This document shows, one piece after another, positions 1-5,085 of a stretch of DNA of 6,702 nt. The position numbers were made by a program, and so were the translations under genes. Numbering within the stretch: position 1 is the first letter of the stretch; every line of letters begins with the position of its first letter. Under the pieces are notes generated by a model. That model saw only the letters and a list, made by a program, of their open reading frames with translations. It had not been told where the DNA came from and did not search any database. The DNA is from UBA5500 sp023622465. Its GTDB lineage: Bacteria > Bacillota > UBA994 > UBA5500. The stretch lies in assembly GCA_023622465.1 (NCBI GenBank), contig JAMNZE010000035.1:1-6702 (forward strand), read 5' to 3'.

Positions 1-16
1 TTAACCTACACCATAT

Positions 17-2551
17 CTACAGCAAGCAATTAAAGAGCAGTTTAAAGGTGCCGTGGGTCTGGCCCCGATGCTGGGGTGGGAAGGCGAAAAGCACTACTTC
101 GCCCTGGCCATAGCGGGCCGCCACCAGGGCTGCCTTACCAGCCAGGCGCTCTTCTCCCACCAACAATCCACTCTCTAAGATATTCTCCTGAGGATAACGG
201 GCTATCACCCGGAAATTCTCCGCCCGGAAGTTGTCGTTGATCTGTAACACGGGGCTATCCCAGCTGAAGATCAGGGCATCTTCCGGCATGCCTAAACCGA
301 GGCGATCATTGGTATCGATCTGCACATGGAGGGTAGAACCGTGGGTGTTATAGTCTTTCGGACCCAAGCCGGCCACCACGTTTTGCACCTTCAGCTTAAA
401 GGCCTTGATGGCAAAATCGCAAGTATTGTTTAGAGCCACCAAACGGCCACCGGCGGCCACAAAGGCCCGCAGGGCTTCTACCCCCTCTTGGCCGATGCCC
501 TCCTTGTACTGGGGTGGGATGGAATCGCCATACCAGCTGAGCAGGCGGGAAGCCCGTTCATTACCTGAAATGGTAATATCGACGATCATTGGCTCCCAAT
601 CGCTGGGGAACACCAAGACATCGTATTTCTCCCGCAGGTTGCCGGCTTTTATCTCCTGTGGCATTACCGTGGTATAGGGCTGCTCGAATTTCTCAAAAAC
701 GAGCCGCGTCCAGCCCTCATCGGCATTGCCGCCCAGGTAGCGCTGGAAGAGCCCCACCCGCAGGGGTTGCAGGGCAAACTTGGGCCCAGTATACTCGGCC
801 GTTAGCCCATAGAGGTCGATACCCAACTCATTGGCCAGCGGTTTGGCCCGGTCTAGGGCCGCACTCTCGATGTAGAAGGCTCCTGGTGCTAATACTTGGT
901 CGTCCAAGAAAAGCTCACTTTCGATGCGCCACACGGGCACTTGCGAGTACAATAGGTGGTTAACCAAGCGATAGCTGTCGTTTAAGTGGCCGGCAAACAC
1001 ATAACCGAAGGAGCCCGGAGAGTAAACCTGGGCACGTAAAGGTGCCAATTCCTCGACAACCTTAAACTCACCCATGATGGGCCCGCCGGCCTCTACTAAA
1101 TCCACACCCATATATTCGGCCACCGTATCGGAAGCCGTATCAAATACGGCGATAGAACCATCCGGATTCTTGGTCCAAGCGGTTTGCGGGTAGCGTTGCT
1201 TCTGTCCCAGCAGTTGCTTAATGACCCCATACTTGGGTTGGGCTAAGAAGACCAGGTAGGTGCCCGCCGGGTAGACTCGATTATCGGCGGTAAACTGGCT
1301 GGTAGCTTGGTGCACTTCAATCCCCTGATTAAGCAATACCTGCACCAACTTGCGAGCCGTCAGGGGATCGTGTTGCTCGGGAGCAATTATGTAGGCTTGA
1401 ACTTTGCTAGCTACCCCCCGCTCGGTTTGCCGCTTGGCTTTCAGATAGCTATTCCACAAAACCGTCTCTTTATTGCGAGCCGCCGCATCCAGCAGGGCCC
1501 AAGCCGCCACCTTTTGCCGCTCCACGATATCCCGCAGACGCCACCAGCCCCCCGGCCAAGGATTGGGGAAGTTGGTTTGCGCCTCGTAGGCGGGCATGGT
1601 TTTGCCGGCGCCACGCAATTGGGACGGATCGATATATAGTGGGGTAGCCAACTTGGCGTTAGCCGACTCGGTGAGCATACCGGCTATATTGTGGTGGTTG
1701 GTAATCCAATGGTAGCCGAAATGCCCCCAGCCGGGGAACTGGGCACCGTTGAGCACCCCATCCAGCCCGGCCTCTTCCAGTTTATAAGCCATGTGGGCCC
1801 CATACCAGGATAGCTCACGCCAAACTAGCGGATCGGCGTCGGGACGAATCGGCTCGCTATAGGGGGCCACATAGATACGGGCACCGTAACTGCCCATATG
1901 GTGATGATCTTGGAAGGCTTGCGGCCGCCACTCTTTAAATAGCAGTTGCCCCATGTAATAGGATTCAATAAGGTTCTGCATGAAGGCATCGCGATTGTTA
2001 TCGTGCCCCGCGTATTTATGGTACAGCCAGGGCATGCTCGCCCCTTCGTACTCGGTGCCTAACCACTGGTTATACCAATCGGTGATCATTATTTGACCAT
2101 CGGGATTGAAACAAGGGACGGCCAGATAGATCACATTATCGAGGATGCGTAGGGCCTCTTCATCATTCCGCGTTAACAAGTCGTAGGCCAACTCGGGGGC
2201 CATTTGCGTGCCACCGATTTCGCTGGCATGCAGACTCATGCTCTGCAGTATAACGGCTTTGCCCTTTTGAATCAGTGCTTTAACCGTTTCCGCCGATAAG
2301 CCCCGGGGATCGGTAATCTGCAGGTTGATCTGGCGCAGTTCTTCCAGGTTGGCCAAGTTTTCCGGTGAAGAGATGATGGTGAGCAAAAAGGGGTTTCCTT
2401 CAGTAGACGGGCCTAGATCGATGACTCGAATCCGATCCGATTCTTGAGCCAGCAGGTAATAGTAGTCGACAATCTGGTCCCAGCGGGCAATCTTGCGATC
2501 GGCTCCCAACTGGTGTCCAAAAAAGGCTTCGGGAGAGGTAATGCGACCCAT
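17..2551 (-). CDS. M14 family zinc carboxypeptidase-like protein, cytoplasmic, with C-terminal amidotransferase-like domain
   Basis: An 844-residue metallopeptidase of the M14 (carboxypeptidase A) superfamily, expected to remove C-terminal residues from peptides or act on peptide-like amides; the substrate is unknown. All family landmarks are visible: the zinc motif HASE (H108, E111), the Asn-Arg pair for substrate carboxylate binding (N186-R187 in HDNNRD), the third zinc His in the DHHH cluster (216-218), and the catalytic Glu in LTESAN (E295). Residues 595-844 resemble the glutamine-amidotransferase-like domain often found at the end of these long M14 proteins, and the C-terminus (PPQHRGQTHGTF) looks complete. 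The start at 2551 is chosen because AAGGAG lies 9-10 bases upstream. The frame stays open to a TTG at 2647, but that codon sits inside the preceding gene's terminator hairpin; ATGs at 2572 and 2623 have no good ribosome site. No signal peptide is seen, so it is probably cytoplasmic. It follows a terminator, so it needs its own promoter, and none is convincing in 2552-2627. Confidence 0.9.
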   Translation of the reverse strand: MGRITSPEAFFGHQLGADRKIARWDQIVDYYYLLAQESDRIRVIDLGPSTEGNPFLLTIISSPENLANLEELRQINLQITDPRGLSAETVKALIQKGKAVILQSMSLHASEIGGTQMAPELAYDLLTRNDEEALRILDNVIYLAVPCFNPDGQIMITDWYNQWLGTEYEGASMPWLYHKYAGHDNNRDAFMQNLIESYYMGQLLFKEWRPQAFQDHHHMGSYGARIYVAPYSEPIRPDADPLVWRELSWYGAHMAYKLEEAGLDGVLNGAQFPGWGHFGYHWITNHHNIAGMLTESANAKLATPLYIDPSQLRGAGKTMPAYEAQTNFPNPWPGGWWRLRDIVERQKVAAWALLDAAARNKETVLWNSYLKAKRQTERGVASKVQAYIIAPEQHDPLTARKLVQVLLNQGIEVHQATSQFTADNRVYPAGTYLVFLAQPKYGVIKQLLGQKQRYPQTAWTKNPDGSIAVFDTASDTVAEYMGVDLVEAGGPIMGEFKVVEELAPLRAQVYSPGSFGYVFAGHLNDSYRLVNHLLYSQVPVWRIESELFLDDQVLAPGAFYIESAALDRAKPLANELGIDLYGLTAEYTGPKFALQPLRVGLFQRYLGGNADEGWTRLVFEKFEQPYTTVMPQEIKAGNLREKYDVLVFPSDWEPMIVDITISGNERASRLLSWYGDSIPPQYKEGIGQEGVEALRAFVAAGGRLVALNNTCDFAIKAFKLKVQNVVAGLGPKDYNTHGSTLHVQIDTNDRLGLGMPEDALIFSWDSPVLQINDNFRAENFRVIARYPQENILESGLLVGEERLAGKAALVAARYGQGEVVLFAFPPQHRGQTHGTFKLLFNCLL

Positions 2552-2625
2552 TCGTAAACACTCCTTTTCCATTGCATTCAGCTCATTAATTCTCCTATCT
2601 AAACATCTATTCCTGCCGGTCATAT

Positions 2626-2670
2626 AGAAAAAGTTGGGGCTAGACAAACCTTGGTTTGCCTAGCCCCAAC
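2626..2670 (-). terminator. Intrinsic terminator of the Fe-S protein gene
   Basis: An 18-base-pair inverted repeat (arms 2633-2650 and 2653-2670, stem rich in GGGGC) is followed on the minus strand directly by TTTTTC. The only irregular pair (2644/2659) is a G-U wobble in minus-strand RNA but an A-C mismatch in plus-strand RNA, so the hairpin is built for minus-strand transcripts. It begins 10 bases after the Fe-S protein stop codon and separates that gene from the M14 gene. Confidence 0.9.
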
Positions 2671-2679
2671 CGGCTAATA

Positions 2680-3390
2680 CTATTTTTGTAATTCACCCTG
2701 CAGACCGATTACCAAAGTATAAACGGGAATATCGTCTCGGCCGGCCTGTTCTAGGGCCGCATCTACCAGGCGGGTTAAGCCACCACAGCAGGGCACCGTC
2801 ATGCGGGCAATCGTAATGGAGTTGATGTCGTTGTTAGCAAAGATGCTAGTCAACTTTTGCAAATAGGGACCCACGTCATCCAGTTTAGGGCAAGCTACCA
2901 ACAGGGTTTTGCCCCGTAACAGTTTACGATGAAAGTCCGCATAGGCAAAGGGTACGCAGTCGGCAGAGATCAACAGGTCGGCCCCATCAAAGAAGGGCGC
3001 TTGGGTAGGCACCAGCGCCAACTGCACCGGCCACTGGTTCAGTTCTGAAACGTGAGCTTGGTGGGCACCAGTTCTAACGGAAGGCTGCCCTTGGGGCTTC
3101 AGTGACTGGACCCGGCTGCCAGGGCAACCACCATGAAAAGTTGTTTGCATTCTTGCCAAATGAGCTTCCACGGCTTCTTCGTCAAAGGCGTCCGCCTCCC
3201 GCTCGATTAGGGTGAGAGCCCCCTGCGGGCAATGACCTAAACAATCACCGATACCATCACAAAGCTTATCTGCCACTAGGCGGGCTTTGCCGTCAATAAT
3301 TTGAATGGCCCCTTCGGCACAGTTGGGTACGCACAGGCCACAACCATCGCACTTATCTTCATCAATGTGTATAATCGTACGCTTTTGCAT
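2680..3390 (-). CDS. Ferredoxin-like 4Fe-4S cluster-binding protein with Cys-rich C-terminal domain
   Basis: A 236-residue soluble Fe-S protein, probably an electron-transfer or redox-linked protein; the precise role of the family is not known to me. The N-terminus carries a classical 4Fe-4S motif, C14-x2-C17-x2-C20-x3-C24. A second motif follows (C44, C50, C54, then Pro) in which the expected second Cys is Ile47, so it could bind a 3Fe-4S cluster or a 4Fe-4S cluster with another ligand. The rest is not ferredoxin: it has C89 in GGCPGS, C145 in ADCVPFAY, C167 in ACPKLDD and the pair C201-C202 in VPCCGG, which I recall as conserved in clostridial and deltaproteobacterial proteins often annotated 4Fe-4S binding or ATP-binding protein. 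No P-loop is visible. ATG start, with AGGAGG 8 bases upstream. The gene is flanked by terminators and has its own promoter, so it is a single-gene transcript. Confidence 0.88.
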   Translation of the reverse strand: MQKRTIIHIDEDKCDGCGLCVPNCAEGAIQIIDGKARLVADKLCDGIGDCLGHCPQGALTLIEREADAFDEEAVEAHLARMQTTFHGGCPGSRVQSLKPQGQPSVRTGAHQAHVSELNQWPVQLALVPTQAPFFDGADLLISADCVPFAYADFHRKLLRGKTLLVACPKLDDVGPYLQKLTSIFANNDINSITIARMTVPCCGGLTRLVDAALEQAGRDDIPVYTLVIGLQGELQK

Positions 3391-3422
3391 CAGCTTTTCC
3401 TCCTGTTAAACTTCTTGCCCTC

Positions 3423-3431
3423 ATTATAACA
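3423..3431 (-). promoter_or_regulatory. Extended -10 promoter of the Fe-S protein gene
   Basis: On the minus strand the sequence TG-T-TATAAT is a perfect extended -10 element (TGnTATAAT). No TTGACA-like -35 box lies at the usual distance; that place is taken by the stem of the upstream terminator. The predicted transcript start is near 3416, giving a leader of about 25 bases with the AGGAGG site in it. Confidence 0.7.
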
Positions 3432-3460
3432 AAAAACGAAAAACCGGCCTGAAGGCCGGT
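3431..3460 (-). terminator. Intrinsic terminator after the DUF1540 gene
   Basis: A seven-pair GC-rich stem (ACCGGCC / GGCCGGT, arms 3443-3449 and 3454-3460) with a four-base loop is followed on the minus strand by TTTTCGTTTTTT. It starts 10 bases after the DUF1540 stop codon at 3471. The plus-strand side has no T-run, so it acts on minus-strand transcription only. Its T-run abuts the extended -10 promoter of the next gene. Confidence 0.88.
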
Positions 3461-3470
3461 GACAAAGAAG

Positions 3471-3709
3471 CTAACGAGTGCGATTACTACCACCAAAGTT
3501 GGACTGGCTCTTGGTTACGCCATCCACATCATACTTGTTGCTGTCGGCTGCAACAAAGGTTTTGCAACAGGTCTCCATGCAAGAGCTGGCCCGCGTTGGC
3601 GGGAAGGTAGAAGCCTGGGTTGCATCCTGACGATTTCGCTGGCTAAACACTTGTTCCCTTGCCCATAGTAGTGACAGTTACTGACGGTACAGTGAATGTG
3701 TTGCGGCAT
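3471..3709 (-). pseudogene. DUF1540 domain small Cys-rich protein, frame-disrupted
   Basis: A small DUF1540-type Cys-rich protein, likely metal-binding and cytoplasmic, of unknown role. The start at 3709 (MPQHIHCTVSNCHYYGQGNK) has AGGAGG 7-8 bases upstream and matches the DUF1540 N-terminus up to CLASEI (to about 3632). The continuation is in another frame: QDATQAS, then SSCMETCCKTFVAAD and a Gly/Asn-rich end stopping at 3471, which is the typical DUF1540 second half with its CxxxCC cysteines. Start to stop is 239 bases, one short of a multiple of three. Compared with relatives as I remember them, about a dozen residues between the EI and DAT positions are also missing, so an internal deletion near 3625-3635 that broke the frame fits better than a lone base error. 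Read without the shift, the first frame ends at 3515 with a meaningless tail. A terminator follows the stop, and the upstream promoter region looks normal. Confidence 0.8.
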
Positions 3710-3719
3710 TAACATCCCT

Positions 3720-3757
3720 CCTAGTATTAATTGTCTGCCCGTGGGCAGTATACTAGG
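3720..3757 (-). repeat. Nested inverted repeat in the DUF1540 leader
   Basis: Two nested inverted repeats. The outer arms are CCTAGTAT (3720-3727) and ATACTAGG (3750-3757), a perfect 8-base match. The inner arms are CTGCCC (3735-3740) and GGGCAG (3743-3748) around GT. The outer arm nearest the gene overlaps the start of the AGGAGG ribosome site on the minus strand, and the inner repeat lies at or just after the proposed transcript start. It could be an operator, or an RNA hairpin that covers the ribosome site if transcription begins further upstream. Confidence 0.55.
3747..3752 (-). promoter_or_regulatory. Probable -10 box for the DUF1540 gene
   Basis: TATACT on the minus strand matches the -10 consensus at five of six positions and lies about 40 bases before the start codon. 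The best -35 candidates about 16-17 bases upstream (GTGAGG or GGTGAG) are weak, so an activator may be needed or the start may lie elsewhere. It overlaps the outer arm of the nested inverted repeat. Confidence 0.4.
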
Positions 3758-3814
3758 CTTAGTTTGTTCCTCACCCATGGGGATATGCAGACAAAAATAT
3801 CTTATCCAGGGCGA

Positions 3815-3842
3815 TTGTGTTTTGCCCCCAGTATGTTATACT
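3815..3842 (+). promoter_or_regulatory. Promoter of the zinc-ribbon gene
   Basis: An extended -10 element TG-T-TATACT occupies 3834-3842, with a weak -35 (TTGTGT, 3815-3820) 16 bases before the -10 hexamer. The predicted start near 3849 leaves a leader of roughly 119 bases before the GTG at 3968. I recognise no riboswitch class in that leader; its only obvious structure is a short GTCT/AGAC pairing (3853-3872). Confidence 0.5.
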
Positions 3843-3967
3843 AATAATAATCGTCTGCTTGTGGCTGAAGACAGGGTAACTAGATCTTGCATCGTCTTCC
3901 GATTTAACCTCCGTTTCCCAGCCAATTTAAGACCGGACGAAAAACAAAGGGGAGAGGAGGTTTAACG

Positions 3968-4675
3968 GTGTACGCTGACAAGACTTTAACTTGCCGTGAT
4001 TGTGGCAGAGAGTTTGTGTTTACTGCTGGTGAGCAAGAGTTCTATGCTACTCGCGGATTCCAAAACGAGCCGAGTCGCTGCCCCGAGTGCCGCGCCGCTC
4101 GTAAAGCACAGAATGGCGGTACGCGCCCACCGCGGGAAATGCACAATGCAATTTGCGCCGATTGTGGCAAGGAAACACAGGTGCCCTTCCGTCCGAGTGG
4201 TGACCGCCCGGTCTGCAATAATTCGCCTAAATTAAACTCAAAAAGTTGCCGTTCCGGATTCCAAACGCCGGCTGCCCTCTGCCTAATTAAACCATTTTCG
4301 GCTGCCCAGTTTCCAATCTGGGTCGAACATACCTGTCCACTATTCTTGTTAACGATGAGCTTAAAGTTGTCCTTCTTTTCCGCTATAGGTTTAACGAGCA
4401 GCAGATCCTCTTCCACACCAATCTGTACATACTTAACGTCGGTAGCAACTAAATGTTTTGTAAAAGCAGCGTTTAGTCGTACACCTTTAGGCCTATCGGT
4501 AAAGGTTATGCGGAAGGTTTTATCAGCACCTGCACTTCCTCTACCACGAGCGGCCTGTTTAAACCACATGGCTGACATATCTTCACCCCATTTATACAGA
4601 ATACTTTCTTCTGTAGTATGGGGTTTTTTGCTAATAAATATACCACCGCTATTGACTACGCAAATATTCGGCTAA
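3968..4675 (+). CDS. Zinc-ribbon (CxxC-x17-CxxC type) protein, 3' end lost and fused to antisense sequence
   Basis: Residues 1-82 are a typical small zinc-ribbon protein, probably a cytoplasmic zinc- or nucleic-acid-binding factor of unknown role. The first ribbon has CRDC (C9, C12) and CPEC (C38, C41) around the conserved FVFTAGEQEFYATRGF segment. The second begins with CADC (C63, C66) and continues to GDRPV at residue 82, where relatives have a Tyr and a final CxxC. Here the last pair is missing (a single Cys83 followed by Asn-Asn), and the next 153 residues, to the stop at 4675, are only the antisense of the convergent gene at 4578. The recognisable gene therefore ends at about 4213; a normal member would be about 90 residues. 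The GTG start at 3968 is set by GGAGAGGAGG, whose AGGAGG ends 7 bases upstream. The first ribbon is intact; the second should not fold normally. Confidence 0.75.
   Translation: MYADKTLTCRDCGREFVFTAGEQEFYATRGFQNEPSRCPECRAARKAQNGGTRPPREMHNAICADCGKETQVPFRPSGDRPVCNNSPKLNSKSCRSGFQTPAALCLIKPFSAAQFPIWVEHTCPLFLLTMSLKLSFFSAIGLTSSRSSSTPICTYLTSVATKCFVKAAFSRTPLGLSVKVMRKVLSAPALPLPRAACLNHMADISSPHLYRILSSVVWGFLLINIPPLLTTQIFG
4042..4578 (-). CDS. Small hypothetical protein, C-terminus fused to antisense of the zinc-ribbon gene
   Basis: I do not recognise this family. The first 117-121 residues look like a real protein: a basic N-terminus (ARGRGSAG), then alternating hydrophobic stretches such as VKYVQIGV, DLLLVKPI and NFKLIVNKNSGQVCS, and a Trp-containing end (GVWNPERQLFEFNL). 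This suggests a small beta-rich cytoplasmic protein; no signal peptide or membrane segment is visible. From about residue 122 the frame is the reverse complement of the zinc-ribbon gene (about 4213 down to the stop at 4042) and has no coding character. The natural stop codon was thus lost at the same junction that removed the zinc-ribbon 3' end. The ATG at 4578 has GGGGTGA a few bases upstream; a second ATG at 4569 is possible but less well placed. It lies 70 bases after the hemerythrin gene with no minus-strand terminator between, so read-through from that gene is likely. Confidence 0.6.
   Translation of the reverse strand: MSAMWFKQAARGRGSAGADKTFRITFTDRPKGVRLNAAFTKHLVATDVKYVQIGVEEDLLLVKPIAEKKDNFKLIVNKNSGQVCSTQIGNWAAENGLIRQRAAGVWNPERQLFEFNLGELLQTGRSPLGRKGTCVSLPQSAQIALCISRGGRVPPFCALRAARHSGQRLGSFWNPRVA
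4211..4228. other. Junction of two convergent genes
   Basis: On the plus strand the zinc-ribbon homology stops after GDRPV (codon ending at 4213). On the minus strand the unknown protein's plausible sequence ends with FEFNL (codon ending at 4228) or a few residues later (4216). No bases are left for either gene's natural end, stop codon or the intergenic terminator expected between convergent genes. A deletion, or a mis-join during assembly, at this point explains all of these at once. Confidence 0.6.
4586..4629 (+). terminator. Plus-strand intrinsic terminator in the leader of the minus-strand gene
   Basis: An imperfect stem pairs CCCCAT (4586-4591) with ATGGGG (4618-4623) and TACAG (4595-4599) with CTGTA (4611-4615), with an 11-base loop, followed on the plus strand by six T's (4624-4629). 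The minus strand has an A-run before the hairpin and no T-run after it, so termination works only for plus-strand transcription, which here could come only from the zinc-ribbon promoter. The same hairpin in minus-strand RNA would pair the GGGG of the unknown gene's ribosome site. Confidence 0.6.
4637..4645 (-). promoter_or_regulatory. Possible extended -10 promoter for the hypothetical gene
   Basis: The minus strand reads TG-G-TATATT, an extended -10 with five of six hexamer matches, lying just after the hemerythrin stop codon. No good -35 box is seen. Transcription from here would give a leader of about 50 bases containing the hairpin at 4586-4623. The gene may equally be expressed from the hemerythrin transcript. 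Confidence 0.35.
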
Positions 4676-5050
4676 TCTTTTATCTACTTTACGGATATGC
4701 TGGGTCAACCAATCGACAACCTTCCTATTAACTTGCAGGACCAGACGCACCGTTGGCCCATCTTTTGCGAGTTGTTCCCGTAACTGAGAAATCTCCTCAA
4801 CCCACTTGTCATGTATGGCCTTGTGGGCTTCATATTCGGGATATCCTGAATTCCTTTGTAATTCTTCCTCTGCAGTAAAGTGTATCTCAATATATTCGGC
4901 CAAGAAATCGAGGGTATTCGTTACCTCTTCCTTGCCCTTACCCTGATTGCAAGCCGCCAGTAGTTGCTCAATGCGTGCAAAAAGCTCCTTGTGCTGCTCA
5001 TCAATTAACTCCACACCGGTAGCCAAATCGTCTTTCCAAAGGAGAGCCAC
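4649..5050 (-). CDS. Bacteriohemerythrin
   Basis: A 133-residue single-domain hemerythrin that binds oxygen at a non-haem di-iron centre in a four-helix bundle; in anaerobes and microaerophiles such proteins sense, store or detoxify O2. All seven iron ligands are in their expected places: H20 (DEQHKEL), H57 and E61 (HFTAEEE), H76 and H80 (EAHKAIH), H118 (TQHIRK) and D123. The N-terminal LLWKDDLATGVELID pattern is also typical. The length is normal, with no added signalling domain and no signal peptide, so it is a soluble cytoplasmic protein. The start is GTG, set by AGGAGGT 7-8 bases upstream. It lies 35 bases after the AbgB-like gene with no terminator between, so the two are probably co-transcribed; a separate weak promoter in the AT-rich spacer cannot be excluded. 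Confidence 0.95.
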   Translation of the reverse strand: MALLWKDDLATGVELIDEQHKELFARIEQLLAACNQGKGKEEVTNTLDFLAEYIEIHFTAEEELQRNSGYPEYEAHKAIHDKWVEEISQLREQLAKDGPTVRLVLQVNRKVVDWLTQHIRKVDKRLAEYLRSQ

Positions 5051-5085
5051 TTTTATTACCTCCTTTTGCTTATATTAATCGTCAG

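Noticed and set aside
405..1639. Plus-strand open frames at 405-677, 589-963 and 1307-1639.
   Set aside because: They lie wholly inside the M14 gene on the opposite strand, have no ribosome site or recognisable domain, and are antisense shadows of a conserved coding sequence.
2552..2627. A two-codon leader (ATG AGC TGA) after AGGAG upstream of the M14 gene, seen as a possible attenuator peptide.
   Set aside because: Two codons carry no regulatory content, there is no alternative hairpin, and the AGGAG can arise by chance in this purine-rich leader.
3592..3605. Short hairpin (CCCGC / GCGGG) inside DUF1540, considered as a stimulator of programmed frameshifting.
   Set aside because: It is about 30 bases from the apparent frame change, too far for a typical stimulatory structure, and there is no slippery heptamer.
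3459..3965. Plus-strand open frames at 3459-3668 (with a hydrophobic stretch) and 3696-3965.
   Set aside because: The first is antisense to the DUF1540 gene, and its hydrophobic run comes from the reverse of Thr/Asn/Val-rich codons. The second covers the divergent promoter region. Neither has a ribosome site.
3849..3967. A possible riboswitch in the roughly 119-base leader of the zinc-ribbon gene.
   Set aside because: I could match no known riboswitch core, and pairings are short; there is no terminator/antiterminator pair before the start codon.
4649..4680. A plus-strand TTGAC element at 4652 as a promoter.
   Set aside because: No -10 box lies at a suitable distance, and downstream it would only transcribe antisense to the hemerythrin gene.
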